Below, piece by piece: positions 1 through 7,574 of a stretch of 64,000 nucleotides of DNA; the first letter of the stretch is position 1, and the number at the start of each line of letters is the position of its first letter. This DNA is from Isoptericola peretonis (GTDB lineage: Bacteria > Actinomycetota > Actinomycetes > Actinomycetales > Cellulomonadaceae). The stretch spans positions 62,001 to 126,000 of the forward strand of contig JALQCY010000008.1 of the NCBI GenBank assembly GCA_023241745.1, given 5' to 3'. The notes under the pieces are model-generated. The model saw nothing but the letters and a program-made list of their open reading frames with translations. It made no database searches and was not told where the DNA came from. The translations under genes and the position numbers were made by a program.

Positions 1-339
1 CTCGCGACACCGGTGTCTGATGCCCAGTGGGGGGAGTTTCTCAAGGTCCTCGTCCCTGAAGGAACTCGTACCGGGAAGCCAGACAGCGAGCACCGCGCCA
101 TGGAGAAGGCGAGGCAACGTGCCGAGCTCGACCGCCTCTACCGCACTGACAGCAGGTGCGGGCAATGGCACGGCACTGCGCATGGCGCGCTCCAGGCGGT
201 AAATACCTACGAGCACCACGTACTCGCTCCTCGACAGCGCGAGCGCGGTGCGCGTAACGCAGAGTGGACTGTTGACGGTGAGTTCGACAGGCGGGACAAG
301 CGGCATTACGCGGATCTCGTCCGCTTGTTGGAAGGCTGA
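1..339 (+). CDS. DUF932 (phage/plasmid-like) protein, C-terminal fragment
   Basis: The frame is open to the left window edge, so the gene starts outside; an internal GTG at 13 is probably not the real start. The visible C-terminal part has the pattern GTAHGALQAVNTYEHH followed by an Arg-rich stretch and a W...G...RR..HYADLVRLL tail, which is typical of the end of DUF932 (TIGR03299-type) proteins. These are carried by phages, plasmids and integrated elements; their biochemical role is not settled. It is followed by a transposase remnant, which suits a mobile-element remnant. What the N-terminal part looks like cannot be seen here. Confidence 0.6.
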   Translation, partial: LATPVSDAQWGEFLKVLVPEGTRTGKPDSEHRAMEKARQRAELDRLYRTDSRCGQWHGTAHGALQAVNTYEHHVLAPRQRERGARNAEWTVDGEFDRRDKRHYADLVRLLEG

Positions 340-409
340 CCTGTCACCCCGGGTAGGCCGCAACCAGCAAATCGATTAATGCCTGGCTCGTGGGGCTCCC
401 AACCCTCAA

Positions 410-885
410 GTGAGGCCTCGACCAAGGCCGATTGAAGACGGCATTCAAGACCTGGCACACCGCCCACCCGAGGACCGGCGTGACGAGGTGAAGCTCGTCG
501 CGATGGACGGCTTCACCTTCACGACCGCTACCGCCGAAGAACTACCCGGCGCGGGCTCGGTGATGGACCTGTTCCAGGTCGTGCGACTACCGACGATGCC
601 CTGGACCGCTGCCGACGACGGGCCCAGGGCGACGTCAACGGCCGCTCATGAGCCACCGGATCGACGCCGTCAGCCCCGAGGTGCGACATCGGCATCACTG
701 CGGACGTGCTAGCCTACTTCGCCCTGCCCGGCACCCGCAACGGCCCCACCAAAATCGCCGGGCCACTCGAGCGCCCACGCGAATCCTCGCTCGGCTTCCG
801 CAATCTGACCCACTAGATCACCCATGCCCCACTCGGGGCAGGAGGTCACACCCCCTACTACACCTCAGATCAGATGAGCCGTTAG
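410..885 (+). pseudogene. Decayed ISL3-family transposase (3' half)
   Basis: Two frames together match the C-terminal half of ISL3 transposases. Frame 2 (about 490-610) reads KLVAMDGFTFTTATAEELPG then SVMDLFQVVRL, where intact family members have VAMDGFTGFKTA..ELP.A..VMDPFHVVRLA; this contains a DDE-domain aspartate. Frame 1 (about 694-816) reads DVLAYFALPGTRNGPTKI, then LERPRESSLGFRNLTH, matching the conserved PGTSNGPTEAIN...LR...LGFRNLTHYI end. A TAG at 814-816 stands where the family has Tyr, and similarity seems to run on to about 870. So the copy carries a frameshift, a nonsense codon and a large internal deletion between the two blocks. No terminal inverted repeats or target duplication were recognised. 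No other gene is seen between 340 and 881. Confidence 0.75.
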
Positions 886-2387
886 AACTCGCCATCCGTC
901 ACGGCAAGGAACTGGGTAAACTCCCGCGGCACTTCGTAATTGGACGCAGCGGGTCCACTTGCATAAACCGGCGCGAATGGGAGTTTCGCGTCCACTGGGA
1001 GCCTCCCCTGATTGATGAGTTCTTTTCGCGCTCGCAAAGTCGGGCGCGCAAGACCTCGCAATGTCCGGTCCTCGTCGAAGCCAGCCTCTTCGTAAATCTG
1101 GTCTCGCGTAATGGAGCCACCATGTTGCGCTGCGAAGCGAATCAACTTCTCCTGTACATAGCCGCGCTGACGGAGCCAGGCCAGGAGATCCTCCATGGCC
1201 GATGGATCCCAGGTCCCCAGCAGCGGGCCGTCGTCCTTGACGCCGGCTTCGGGCTCGAGTCGTTGGTCCCACGGTGTCAGCCTGGACAACGTCCGGCGCA
1301 ACTCAGTGGTTTCACCCGCGCTCTGTGCAACTCGCACGGAGCGCACTGACGGTGAGCGCTGATACTCGAGCTGTACCGGCCTGCCTTGGACATACACGGT
1401 GATGGTGGACATGAGCTCCCTCCTCGCCAATGAGGCGAACCGAGGAATTTCCTGGTCGGGCACCGCGATCAGCAGTTCCTCTAACATACCGGGAAGTGGA
1501 AACGTGAGGCGAAAAGCGCCCGGCTCGTCAGAGTGCACAATCCAGTCGCCCGCTCCAACCGGGTCGCGCTTGTCATAGACAATCTGTGTACGGATCGGGC
1601 TCGACGTTCGCTCCACGAAACGATAGAACGCTTCGGTGTCGTCGGGGCGCAAGGCAAGGATGAATGGGGCGTCAACGAAGCCCAGCAATATGTCGCCGCT
1701 CGTGGATTCCGAAGTCAGGAGAGTTCTAGCGAGGCGGTCTGCCCACTCGCCCATCAGGGGAGGGATGCTCACCGGCGCGACGGGCGGTCGGTCATCGCGG
1801 CCGACCGCCTCCATTGCGCGAAGCGAAGCTCGTAGCGCGTGGCGCGCCATTTGACTGACCTGGGCATTGGGAATGATTTCGATGGCTTCCCTGGCCGCAC
1901 CTCTCAATACCTGGCCAAGATGTCCCCAGTTGGGACCCGACAAGTCCACTAGGGAGATCTGGTGGGCTAGCGCGAATTTTTGAGCGTCACGGGAAAAACC
2001 GCTTGTCGAGAAGATCGAGTACCGGTACTGCACCCGTCTAAGCTGGCGCAGGCGTTCTATGTGATTGTCGGTCGTCGGCACGAATTGATTCACATCGTGT
2101 ACAACACCATGCGCATTGCGGACGACGTCAAGGCCGATGGGTGACGCGAGGTTCTTTGCCTCCACGAACAGGCGAATTGGCAGCGAGAACGGCACAGCCA
2201 ATCGCAAGTCACCGAGCGCATCGGCCTGATGGTCTGCACCTCGTCCATGGACTCGCAGCCCATTGCCTGCCCAAACGAGAGACTTGCTGTCATCGTCTGC
2301 TCCCAACAGCCGGTAGCCGCTTGACTGCAGCAGATGAGCAAGCGTTTCCTCCAGCAAGTACCCCGACAGTTGGGCCGCTCCGACCAT
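882..2387 (-). CDS. PD-(D/E)XK nuclease-like protein, 501 aa
   Basis: The N-terminal 110 residues look like an Mrr/restriction-endonuclease fold: a helix with E13/E14, then D56 in HQADALGDLRL, a strand ending in E76-A-K78 (LFVEAKN), and a helix with VVRNAHGVVHDVN. This gives the D...ExK signature of DNA-cleaving PD-(D/E)XK enzymes. The middle (roughly 180-370) is unrecognised. The C-terminal 100 residues (VQEKLIRFAAQHGGSITRDQ onward) look like a winged-helix-type tail. I chose ATG 2387 because GGAG lies 7 nt upstream; a longer frame to 2465 lacks support. Base composition is visibly less GC-rich than the neighbours, suggesting transfer. It could be a solitary restriction enzyme or other defence nuclease; no methyltransferase is nearby. 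Confidence 0.7.
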   Translation of the reverse strand: MVGAAQLSGYLLEETLAHLLQSSGYRLLGADDDSKSLVWAGNGLRVHGRGADHQADALGDLRLAVPFSLPIRLFVEAKNLASPIGLDVVRNAHGVVHDVNQFVPTTDNHIERLRQLRRVQYRYSIFSTSGFSRDAQKFALAHQISLVDLSGPNWGHLGQVLRGAAREAIEIIPNAQVSQMARHALRASLRAMEAVGRDDRPPVAPVSIPPLMGEWADRLARTLLTSESTSGDILLGFVDAPFILALRPDDTEAFYRFVERTSSPIRTQIVYDKRDPVGAGDWIVHSDEPGAFRLTFPLPGMLEELLIAVPDQEIPRFASLARRELMSTITVYVQGRPVQLEYQRSPSVRSVRVAQSAGETTELRRTLSRLTPWDQRLEPEAGVKDDGPLLGTWDPSAMEDLLAWLRQRGYVQEKLIRFAAQHGGSITRDQIYEEAGFDEDRTLRGLARPTLRARKELINQGRLPVDAKLPFAPVYASGPAASNYEVPREFTQFLAVTDGEF

Positions 2388-2510
2388 GAGGTCACTCCAC
2401 TCACTCGCGCTCTGCCATGGGCGGCAGAGCCTGGCATGCCCGGCAACGCGCAGCAAGGGCAACATCCCTGGGAGGGGATCCGAAACGCACTGGACGAGTA
2501 AGCGCTCCTA

Positions 2511-2828
2511 TCAGTCGCTCGGACAGCCCGCCATGACTTCACGACCGCCCGACACTGGCGGGACGCCGGTGTGAAACAGTCGTCGAGGTCGCCAGATACC
2601 ACGACGAGGAGCCACCGTCGAGCGCTCGATCTTCTCTCTCACGCGGTAGTGCTTCGCCAGCGCGTCGGGCCACGTCGTGGGTCCGTGGTGGGCGACGATC
2701 TCGTACTCGGCGACGAGCTGACGGCCGTCAGGTGTGCGATTCGCCCCACCCTCGGCCAACCGGACTTTGCGCTCTCGCCAGGCGCCGCACTGCCGGCGCC
2801 CACGCATGGACGGCGCACGAGCGACCAC
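2511..2828 (-). CDS. Hypothetical protein, 105 aa (doubtful)
   Basis: This frame begins 6 nt after the stop of the upstream nuclease-like gene on the same strand, the spacing of a co-transcribed partner. The protein is basic, with a plausible middle segment (GRQLVAEYEIVAHHGPTTWP) but Arg/Pro-rich ends that look non-coding. I recognise no family. It may be a real small partner of the nuclease, the remnant of a longer gene, or a chance frame. If it is not coding, positions 2388-2834 hold nothing else I can support. Confidence 0.3.
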   Translation of the reverse strand: MVARAPSMRGRRQCGAWRERKVRLAEGGANRTPDGRQLVAEYEIVAHHGPTTWPDALAKHYRVREKIERSTVAPRRGIWRPRRLFHTGVPPVSGGREVMAGCPSD

Positions 2829-2834
2829 GCAAGG

Positions 2835-3647
2835 TCAGGAGCGCGCGATGCAGGACTTGCACGCCTCGTTCGCGACGAGGCTGACTCGCGAGCCCGTGTC
2901 GGCTGCCACCGCGCGTCCGTTGCGCAGGTCCTGCCAGGCGCCGGGCCTGGTGATCTCGCCCCACCGGCTGAAGTCCTCGTCGTCCTTGTGACTGCACCCA
3001 GCGAGGTGGCCGACGTGCGACGGCGAGACGTAGACGACCGCGGTGTCGGCCAGCGTCGACGCGCTCGTGCCGCCATTCCTCGGCGAGCACAGGGCACAGG
3101 TCCCGGGCGCCATGTCGTGGATGCACAGTTTTCCGGTCATCGCGTCCCTCTCGTTTTTCGGCACTACAGCGCCGGTCCCGGCGACCACCCGTCTTGGCAG
3201 CACGTAGAAGTCCCAGGCGCCGATGTCGAGCCCGTCGTAGGGGCGGTCCGCGGTAGTGGTCTGGACGCAGAAGACGTACACGTCGGCGACGAAGGCGTCG
3301 GTCATGCCGCCGGTCGCCGCGCTCCAGGACCGCTTCACCTTCGTGCCTTCACGACCGCCGGGCAGGCCGCCGAACTTCAGCACGACCGGCCCGCGGCGCT
3401 CCCACGTCTGGGCATGTCCGCTGGTCTTGACCTCGATCGTGGTGCCCTCGGGTGCGAGCACGTCGTAGGCGTCCCACTCGATACGGGACCCCATGGCGCC
3501 GACCGCCTTGGCGACCAGGAATTCCGCGAGGTAGCCGCGGGCGGCGTTCTCCTTCAGGTTCGAGAGCGCGTAGGCCCAGAAGTCACGGACGGTCGCGCCG
3601 ATGTCGGTGAAGCTCTCGTCGCCGGTGAGGCGGACGGGGTCGGTCAT
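2835..3647 (-). CDS. PD-(D/E)XK nuclease-like protein with Cys/His cluster, 270 aa
   Basis: Residues 30-80 show a nuclease-like core: a helix with E42 (RGYLAEFLVAKAV), then EWDAYDV with D59/D62, then the strand TIEVKTSG giving E72-x-K74. This is the E...D...ExK arrangement of PD-(D/E)XK enzymes. Further on there is a compact Cys/His cluster (LCIHDMAPGTCALC, around residues 170-185), possibly zinc-binding. The start is ATG 3647, just before the conserved-looking region; the longer frame to 3782 is unlikely, and no strong ribosome-binding site is visible. It may be a type II-like restriction or repair endonuclease. Substrate is unknown. Confidence 0.6.
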   Translation of the reverse strand: MTDPVRLTGDESFTDIGATVRDFWAYALSNLKENAARGYLAEFLVAKAVGAMGSRIEWDAYDVLAPEGTTIEVKTSGHAQTWERRGPVVLKFGGLPGGREGTKVKRSWSAATGGMTDAFVADVYVFCVQTTTADRPYDGLDIGAWDFYVLPRRVVAGTGAVVPKNERDAMTGKLCIHDMAPGTCALCSPRNGGTSASTLADTAVVYVSPSHVGHLAGCSHKDDEDFSRWGEITRPGAWQDLRNGRAVAADTGSRVSLVANEACKSCIARS

Positions 3648-3977
3648 GGTCGGAAGGTAGCGCTTGGCGACGACATCGTGCGGAATGAACGAACTCGGCG
3701 TCCCCACAAAGCAGCGATTCGGGTCGCACCACGCGTCGCCCCATCCAACGGGCCAGCGCAACCATGGTGCGCGAGAGGCCATCGAAGCATCGGGGCGGCC
3801 CGGACCCGTGCCGACGAGTCGAGTTCTCGCCAGCTCTCGCAGACTTCACCCGCAATTAGCGGGCTGCCGGTGACTACCTCGCGACGGCGACCACTAGGCT
3901 CCCGAGCGGACCGCCAGCAACGCGAGCTCGCTCAGGAGTGTTCTGGCGAACCGCCGAGAACCGACAGAGGTGCGAGG
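3648..3977. other. Intergenic, 330 nt, divergent promoters expected
   Basis: No gene is seen. It separates two divergent genes. A TAGGCT at 3894-3899 could be a -10 for the rightward SHOCT gene, leaving a leader of about 70 nt. A short hairpin (CCCGC-AATTA-GCGGG) lies at about 3850-3864. Nothing else was recognised. Confidence 0.4.
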
Positions 3978-4721
3978 GTGTTCGAGAAGTTCAGCGAGAA
4001 GCTCAAGGCGACCCAGCAAGAGTGGCAGACCGCCAAGGATGACCGGGCTCGCGACCATGCGGGTCGCGCCGAGGCCGCGGGCCGGCTCGTGACCAGTGGT
4101 GCGTTCGGCACGACGACGGTCGAGTTGTATGAAGGCGGCTACGCGCGCATTGCACTCCCTGGCAGGGACGCCACTGCCGTGAGCACGATCAGCAAGAAGA
4201 CCCCCTACGAGAAGCTCTTGTCGGCCACCTTCACCGGACCCGAATCAGAGTGGCAGCCTGTCGCCCAACCACCGGCCGGGGGAATCGAGGGCGCAGTGGG
4301 CCAGGTCGTGACGGCAGTCTTCAAGGGCAGCAGCGCCGCGATGAAGACGACCATCCCGGGCCTCGCAGCAACGGGCGTCAGCCACCTGGCCAAGTCGATG
4401 ACGTACAAGGCGACCTTGACGATCGTGACCGACAAGGCTATCCACACAATCACCAACGTCGTCAGCAACTCTGTCGGGGTCAAGATCCCCAAGGCCGACC
4501 ACATCGAGGCAGGCCGCGTCCTCGCTGCGACCGCTGCGCAGATTCTCGGTCTCACCACACCCGGTCCTGCTGCTGAGGCCCAGACCCCTGACCCTTTGTC
4601 CGCACCCGCGAGCCAGACCGTGAGCGATCGGCTCCGCGAGCTCGTGGTCCTCCATTCGGAGGGCGTCCTCGGGGATGACGAGTTCGCGACGGCGAAGGCG
4701 CGTCTCCTCTCAGAGTTCTAG
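3978..4721 (+). CDS. SHOCT-domain protein, 247 aa
   Basis: The last about 32 residues (SDRLRELVVLHSEGVLGDDE then FATAKARLL) form a SHOCT domain, a short C-terminal helical module common in actinobacterial proteins and thought to mediate oligomerisation or binding. The N-terminal half contains a beta-rich stretch (GAFGTTTVELYEGGYARI) reminiscent of PH-like/DUF4429-type domains found with SHOCT. The centre is Ala/Thr/Val-rich, without a clear membrane helix. Start GTG 3978 was chosen because MFEKFSEKLKATQQEW is a natural N-terminus and AGAGG lies about 10 nt upstream; the frame remains open far to the left without coding character. Function unknown; it sits between predicted nucleases. Confidence 0.7.
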   Translation: MFEKFSEKLKATQQEWQTAKDDRARDHAGRAEAAGRLVTSGAFGTTTVELYEGGYARIALPGRDATAVSTISKKTPYEKLLSATFTGPESEWQPVAQPPAGGIEGAVGQVVTAVFKGSSAAMKTTIPGLAATGVSHLAKSMTYKATLTIVTDKAIHTITNVVSNSVGVKIPKADHIEAGRVLAATAAQILGLTTPGPAAEAQTPDPLSAPASQTVSDRLRELVVLHSEGVLGDDEFATAKARLLSEF

Positions 4722-4868
4722 TTCGGCCTGCGCCGCGAAGACTGCCGGAGGCGTCCTTCCAGCAGCGGAAGTTCCCGCCCAGCCGAGATCACCCGCGGCG
4801 AGACCTCGGCACCCTGCATGTGTGTGCGAGTCTCCATGTAACGACGCCCTTTGACGGAGGAGTGATCG

Positions 4869-5384
4869 ATGGAGATCGGAGAGTCCCTTGTCGGCGCGTA
4901 CCTGCGTCACGTCCGCGGATGCCACACCATCGCGTACAACGCCTATCTCCCGGACCAGCAGGGTGAGATCGACGTCATCGGAATCGGGGGCGCGGGCGTG
5001 GAGCAGTCGGTCTGGATCGCCGAGGTCGCGATCCACCTCGATGACCTGAACTACGGCAGCTATCCCCTGACCATCGCGAAGATCCGGCAGAAGGCCGACA
5101 GGGCGCGCCGGTACGCACGCGACGTGCACCACACCGACGCTCCGAATGTCGAGTTCTGGGCACCCAGGGTGCCACCGGGCATCGTCAAGGAACTCGAGCA
5201 GTTCCCGGGCATCACGTACGTCTTCAATCGAGAGTTCACACGACGGGTCCACGAGCTGGCCGCGATCGCTTCTCGGTCGACCAAGCTGTACGGCGAGGAA
5301 GCGTTCCGCCTCCTGCAACTCCTCACGCACCTGGTCGGCGACAAGCCACAATTCGTCAGCCCGCCACAGGCACCTGCGCCGTAG
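4869..5384 (+). CDS. PD-(D/E)XK-like small protein, 171 aa
   Basis: A short single-domain protein with the order of a Mrr/PD-(D/E)XK fold: N-terminal helix with E5 (IGESLVGAYLRHV), beta hairpin QGEIDVIGI with D35, then VWIAEVAIHL with E52. The usual E-x-K lysine is replaced by Ala (E52-V-A54), so either a lysine from elsewhere serves or activity is reduced. After this comes a helix rich in Lys/Arg (IAKIRQKADRARRYARDVHH). GGAGGAG stands 7 nt before ATG 4869, a strong start. It follows the SHOCT gene by 147 nt on the same strand. Likely a nucleic-acid-processing or defence-type protein, but unproven. Confidence 0.6.
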   Translation: MEIGESLVGAYLRHVRGCHTIAYNAYLPDQQGEIDVIGIGGAGVEQSVWIAEVAIHLDDLNYGSYPLTIAKIRQKADRARRYARDVHHTDAPNVEFWAPRVPPGIVKELEQFPGITYVFNREFTRRVHELAAIASRSTKLYGEEAFRLLQLLTHLVGDKPQFVSPPQAPAP

Positions 5385-5592
5385 GTCGAGCGCGAGCGGC
5401 GATGACGCACGATCAGTCCGAACGCATGTCCGCACGCCAGGCAGTCGAATACGCAGCGCCGCAGCCTGGGAGAACTCCGCGGCTGACCGCACCCGACGGC
5501 GGATCACGGGACGAAGCGACGGGCCCCCGGAATTCGGCCCGCGGAGCCCTGGGTAGATCCGCGGCTGCGCGATCGCAACGCCACACCCGAAG

Positions 5593-6406
5593 TCAGTTTC
5601 GGTTCAAGCCGTGCCTCCGCGAGTCCAGTGCGACCTTGAAGTGACTCTCGGCCTCGTCGTTCTCCCGCGTCGGTGTCGACGGGTCGAACACCCGCAGCAT
5701 CGAGAAGCGGAAGTTGGCCGGGTCGATGGTGCGAAGCTCGACGTTGCCACCGTGGCCATTGGTCGCGTACGCGGTCCAGCGCTGCCGGATGCTCTCCGCG
5801 CCATCGGCCTTGCCCACATAGTGCCGCCCGTCGCGGGTATCGGTGATCAGGTAGACGCCGACGACGGATGCCAGCGCGGTGCGCCATGCGGCGTAGCGGT
5901 GGTCGCGCATCACCGTCTGCAGCTGCGCGTGGTCCAGCACGAGCCGGTCGAACCCGGGGAAGGGCACGGGCTGCGCGTCTGCGATCTCCATGACCGGATA
6001 TCCCGCCGCTGTGGGGCCGTTGAGCCGCCACGTGCGTGGTGACCGCCAACCGATGACCAACCGGTTCCTCAGGTCCGCAAGCTGCTCGGACTCGACCAGG
6101 TCGAAGGTGCGGAACGCGCCGTCGCTCGAGAGTTCGCCCCGGTTCTCCAGCACCGACCACAGGCGTGCCCGGTCACCGCCCTCACGGACGAACACGACCC
6201 AGGTGTCCGGCGGAGCGGCCGGGAAGATCCGCGGCGACGCCGACTGCCTGCGCGTGTACGCCAAGATCTCGTCGTCGGTCGAGTCTGCGTCGATGCCCGG
6301 GCAGTCCTGTGTCCTCATGTTCTCTGACGAAGGCATGCCGGATCACGAGGGTCCGCGCGGGGTCGATGCCTCCGCTGCGCAGAATCGGTTCAAGCGTCAG
6401 CGTCAT
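5593..6406 (-). pseudogene. GIY-YIG nuclease-family gene with a frameshift
   Basis: The C-terminal 90 residues are a GIY-YIG domain: GVYLITDTRDGRHYVGKADG (GIY and YIG equivalents), R and W in IRQRWTAYA, GHGGN, and E in ENDEAESHFK. The N-terminal portion is split between two frames. ATG 6406 gives MTLTLEPILRSGG...FVREHEDTGLPG, and the next frame continues IDADSTDDEILAYTRRQ to the end. The switch is at the CCCGGG run at about 6297-6302, where one base too many breaks the frame. It is either a real inactivating indel or a sequencing error. Upstream on the same strand is a DUF6308 gene, 68 nt away. An intact product would be about 270 aa. Confidence 0.75.
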
Positions 6407-6474
6407 GTGTCGGTCGATCTCCCGTGTTGTCGTGGGGCATGGCAAGTCGAGTCAGGGCTGTCAGGTCGGCCCGA

Positions 6475-7179
6475 CTACCGCGTCGGCGCGAGCGCGTACA
6501 GCCAGAGCGCCGCGTCCAGCAACCGCAACGGTTCGGCGTCGAAGACGCACTCTCGCCCCTGGGCGAGGCCACGTGCATGCGCGGCCTCTACCGCCTGCCC
6601 GAGGGCGACGACAACGTCCGGGTCCGAGATCAACTGGCGTAGCGCCTGCAGTTCGAGGCGACCGTCACGCTCCGACTCCAGACCGAGCACGGCGCGCACC
6701 TTCGTGTCCCGCACCGGCAACAGGCGCGGCCGCTTGCGGGCCACGAGCTTGGACGCGGTCACCCAGGGGTCGGACTGCCGCTTCGTGGTCGGGTCGGCCA
6801 ACACGCCCTTTGCCGCCGTGTACAGGTCCCATGCCACCTCGAGTACTGCGGCGCTCGCCTTGTCGAGGCGCGCCTCGGGGTCGACGGCCGCGAGCGCCTC
6901 GAGGAGTCGCGCACGTTCCGGGCCGTCATCGAGGACCCGCCGCGTCGCCGCCGGTCCGACTGTCACCGACAGCATCGACAGCGCGTGCAGATCGGCGCCC
7001 GTGATGTCGTACGGATCGTTCGGCGTGATCGTCGCGAACGTCGACCCGGAGTAGTTCCCGCGCAAGTCGTAGTACCGCTGGAGCGCCACCATGCTCAGCG
7101 CACGCAAGGTCGTCGCCTTCGCCGCCGTGACGACCGACTGATCGACAGCGGGCCACCCTGAAGGCAACTGATCTCTCAT
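6475..7179 (-). CDS. DUF6308 family protein, 234 aa
   Basis: The N-terminal block ALQRYYDLRGNYSGSTFATI, followed by TPNDPYDITGADLHALSML, is characteristic of DUF6308, a family of unknown function found in actinobacteria. A later segment with DPWVTASKLVARKRPRLLPV and RDTKVRAVLGL is basic and could contact nucleic acid. There are no membrane segments. I preferred ATG 7179 because TACGTT lies 7 nt upstream (leaderless-type promoter); a GTG at 7200 would add seven residues. It lies directly before the frameshifted GIY-YIG gene and may be co-transcribed with it. Confidence 0.75.
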   Translation of the reverse strand: MRDQLPSGWPAVDQSVVTAAKATTLRALSMVALQRYYDLRGNYSGSTFATITPNDPYDITGADLHALSMLSVTVGPAATRRVLDDGPERARLLEALAAVDPEARLDKASAAVLEVAWDLYTAAKGVLADPTTKRQSDPWVTASKLVARKRPRLLPVRDTKVRAVLGLESERDGRLELQALRQLISDPDVVVALGQAVEAAHARGLAQGRECVFDAEPLRLLDAALWLYALAPTR

Positions 7180-7242
7180 GGCCCGAAACGTATCGCCCAC
7201 TCACCACGACCCGAGGGCCAGTTCGAACCGAAGCCCCAAGGT

Positions 7243-7527
7243 TCACCCTCGCCTCCTGAGGGTGGGCGGCCAGGTTCGGTCCGCGGGCGGACCGCTACCA
7301 GTCGAAGACACGCGCCGCGACGCTCCCCACGCCCGACAGAGCCAGATGATGCCGCGCCCGACGTTCACGGCGACGCTGATGAGGTCGACGTACTCCAGGG
7401 CGCGGACGATGCCGCGCCCGAGGGCTCGGAATGGTCGCCACACCTGATACCAGAAGCCCCGTCGCGGCCGGTTCGGCAGGTTCGGCAGGTTCACGACCGA
7501 AGAGTGCCACACGCGACCCGTTCTCAT
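7243..7527 (-). CDS. Small amphipathic/membrane protein, 94 aa (tentative)
   Basis: The frame has a coherent middle: RRGFWYQVWRPFRALGRGIV, then RALEYVDLISVAVNVGRGII, then WLCRAWG, an aromatic, Arg-flanked hydrophobic pattern seen in small actinobacterial membrane proteins. The last 25 residues are low-complexity and may reflect a lost stop. ATG 7527 faces away from the alpha/beta hydrolase gene at 7575. No family was recognised and no clear ribosome-binding site is present. If rejected, 7201-7574 contains no gene. Confidence 0.4.
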   Translation of the reverse strand: MRTGRVWHSSVVNLPNLPNRPRRGFWYQVWRPFRALGRGIVRALEYVDLISVAVNVGRGIIWLCRAWGASRRVSSTGSGPPADRTWPPTLRRRG

Positions 7528-7574
7528 GGCGGCCGACCACAGTGCCCGCCAGACATGCCGCGAAGGTATTTCGC

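Noticed and set aside
648..1349. 233-codon plus-strand frame
   Set aside because: Overlaps the supported minus-strand nuclease gene and lacks recognisable protein features.
2571..3977. Long N-terminal extension of the SHOCT protein
   Set aside because: Translation is Arg/Ala/Gly-rich without domain character and opposes the 270-aa nuclease-like gene; the coding start is placed at GTG 3978.
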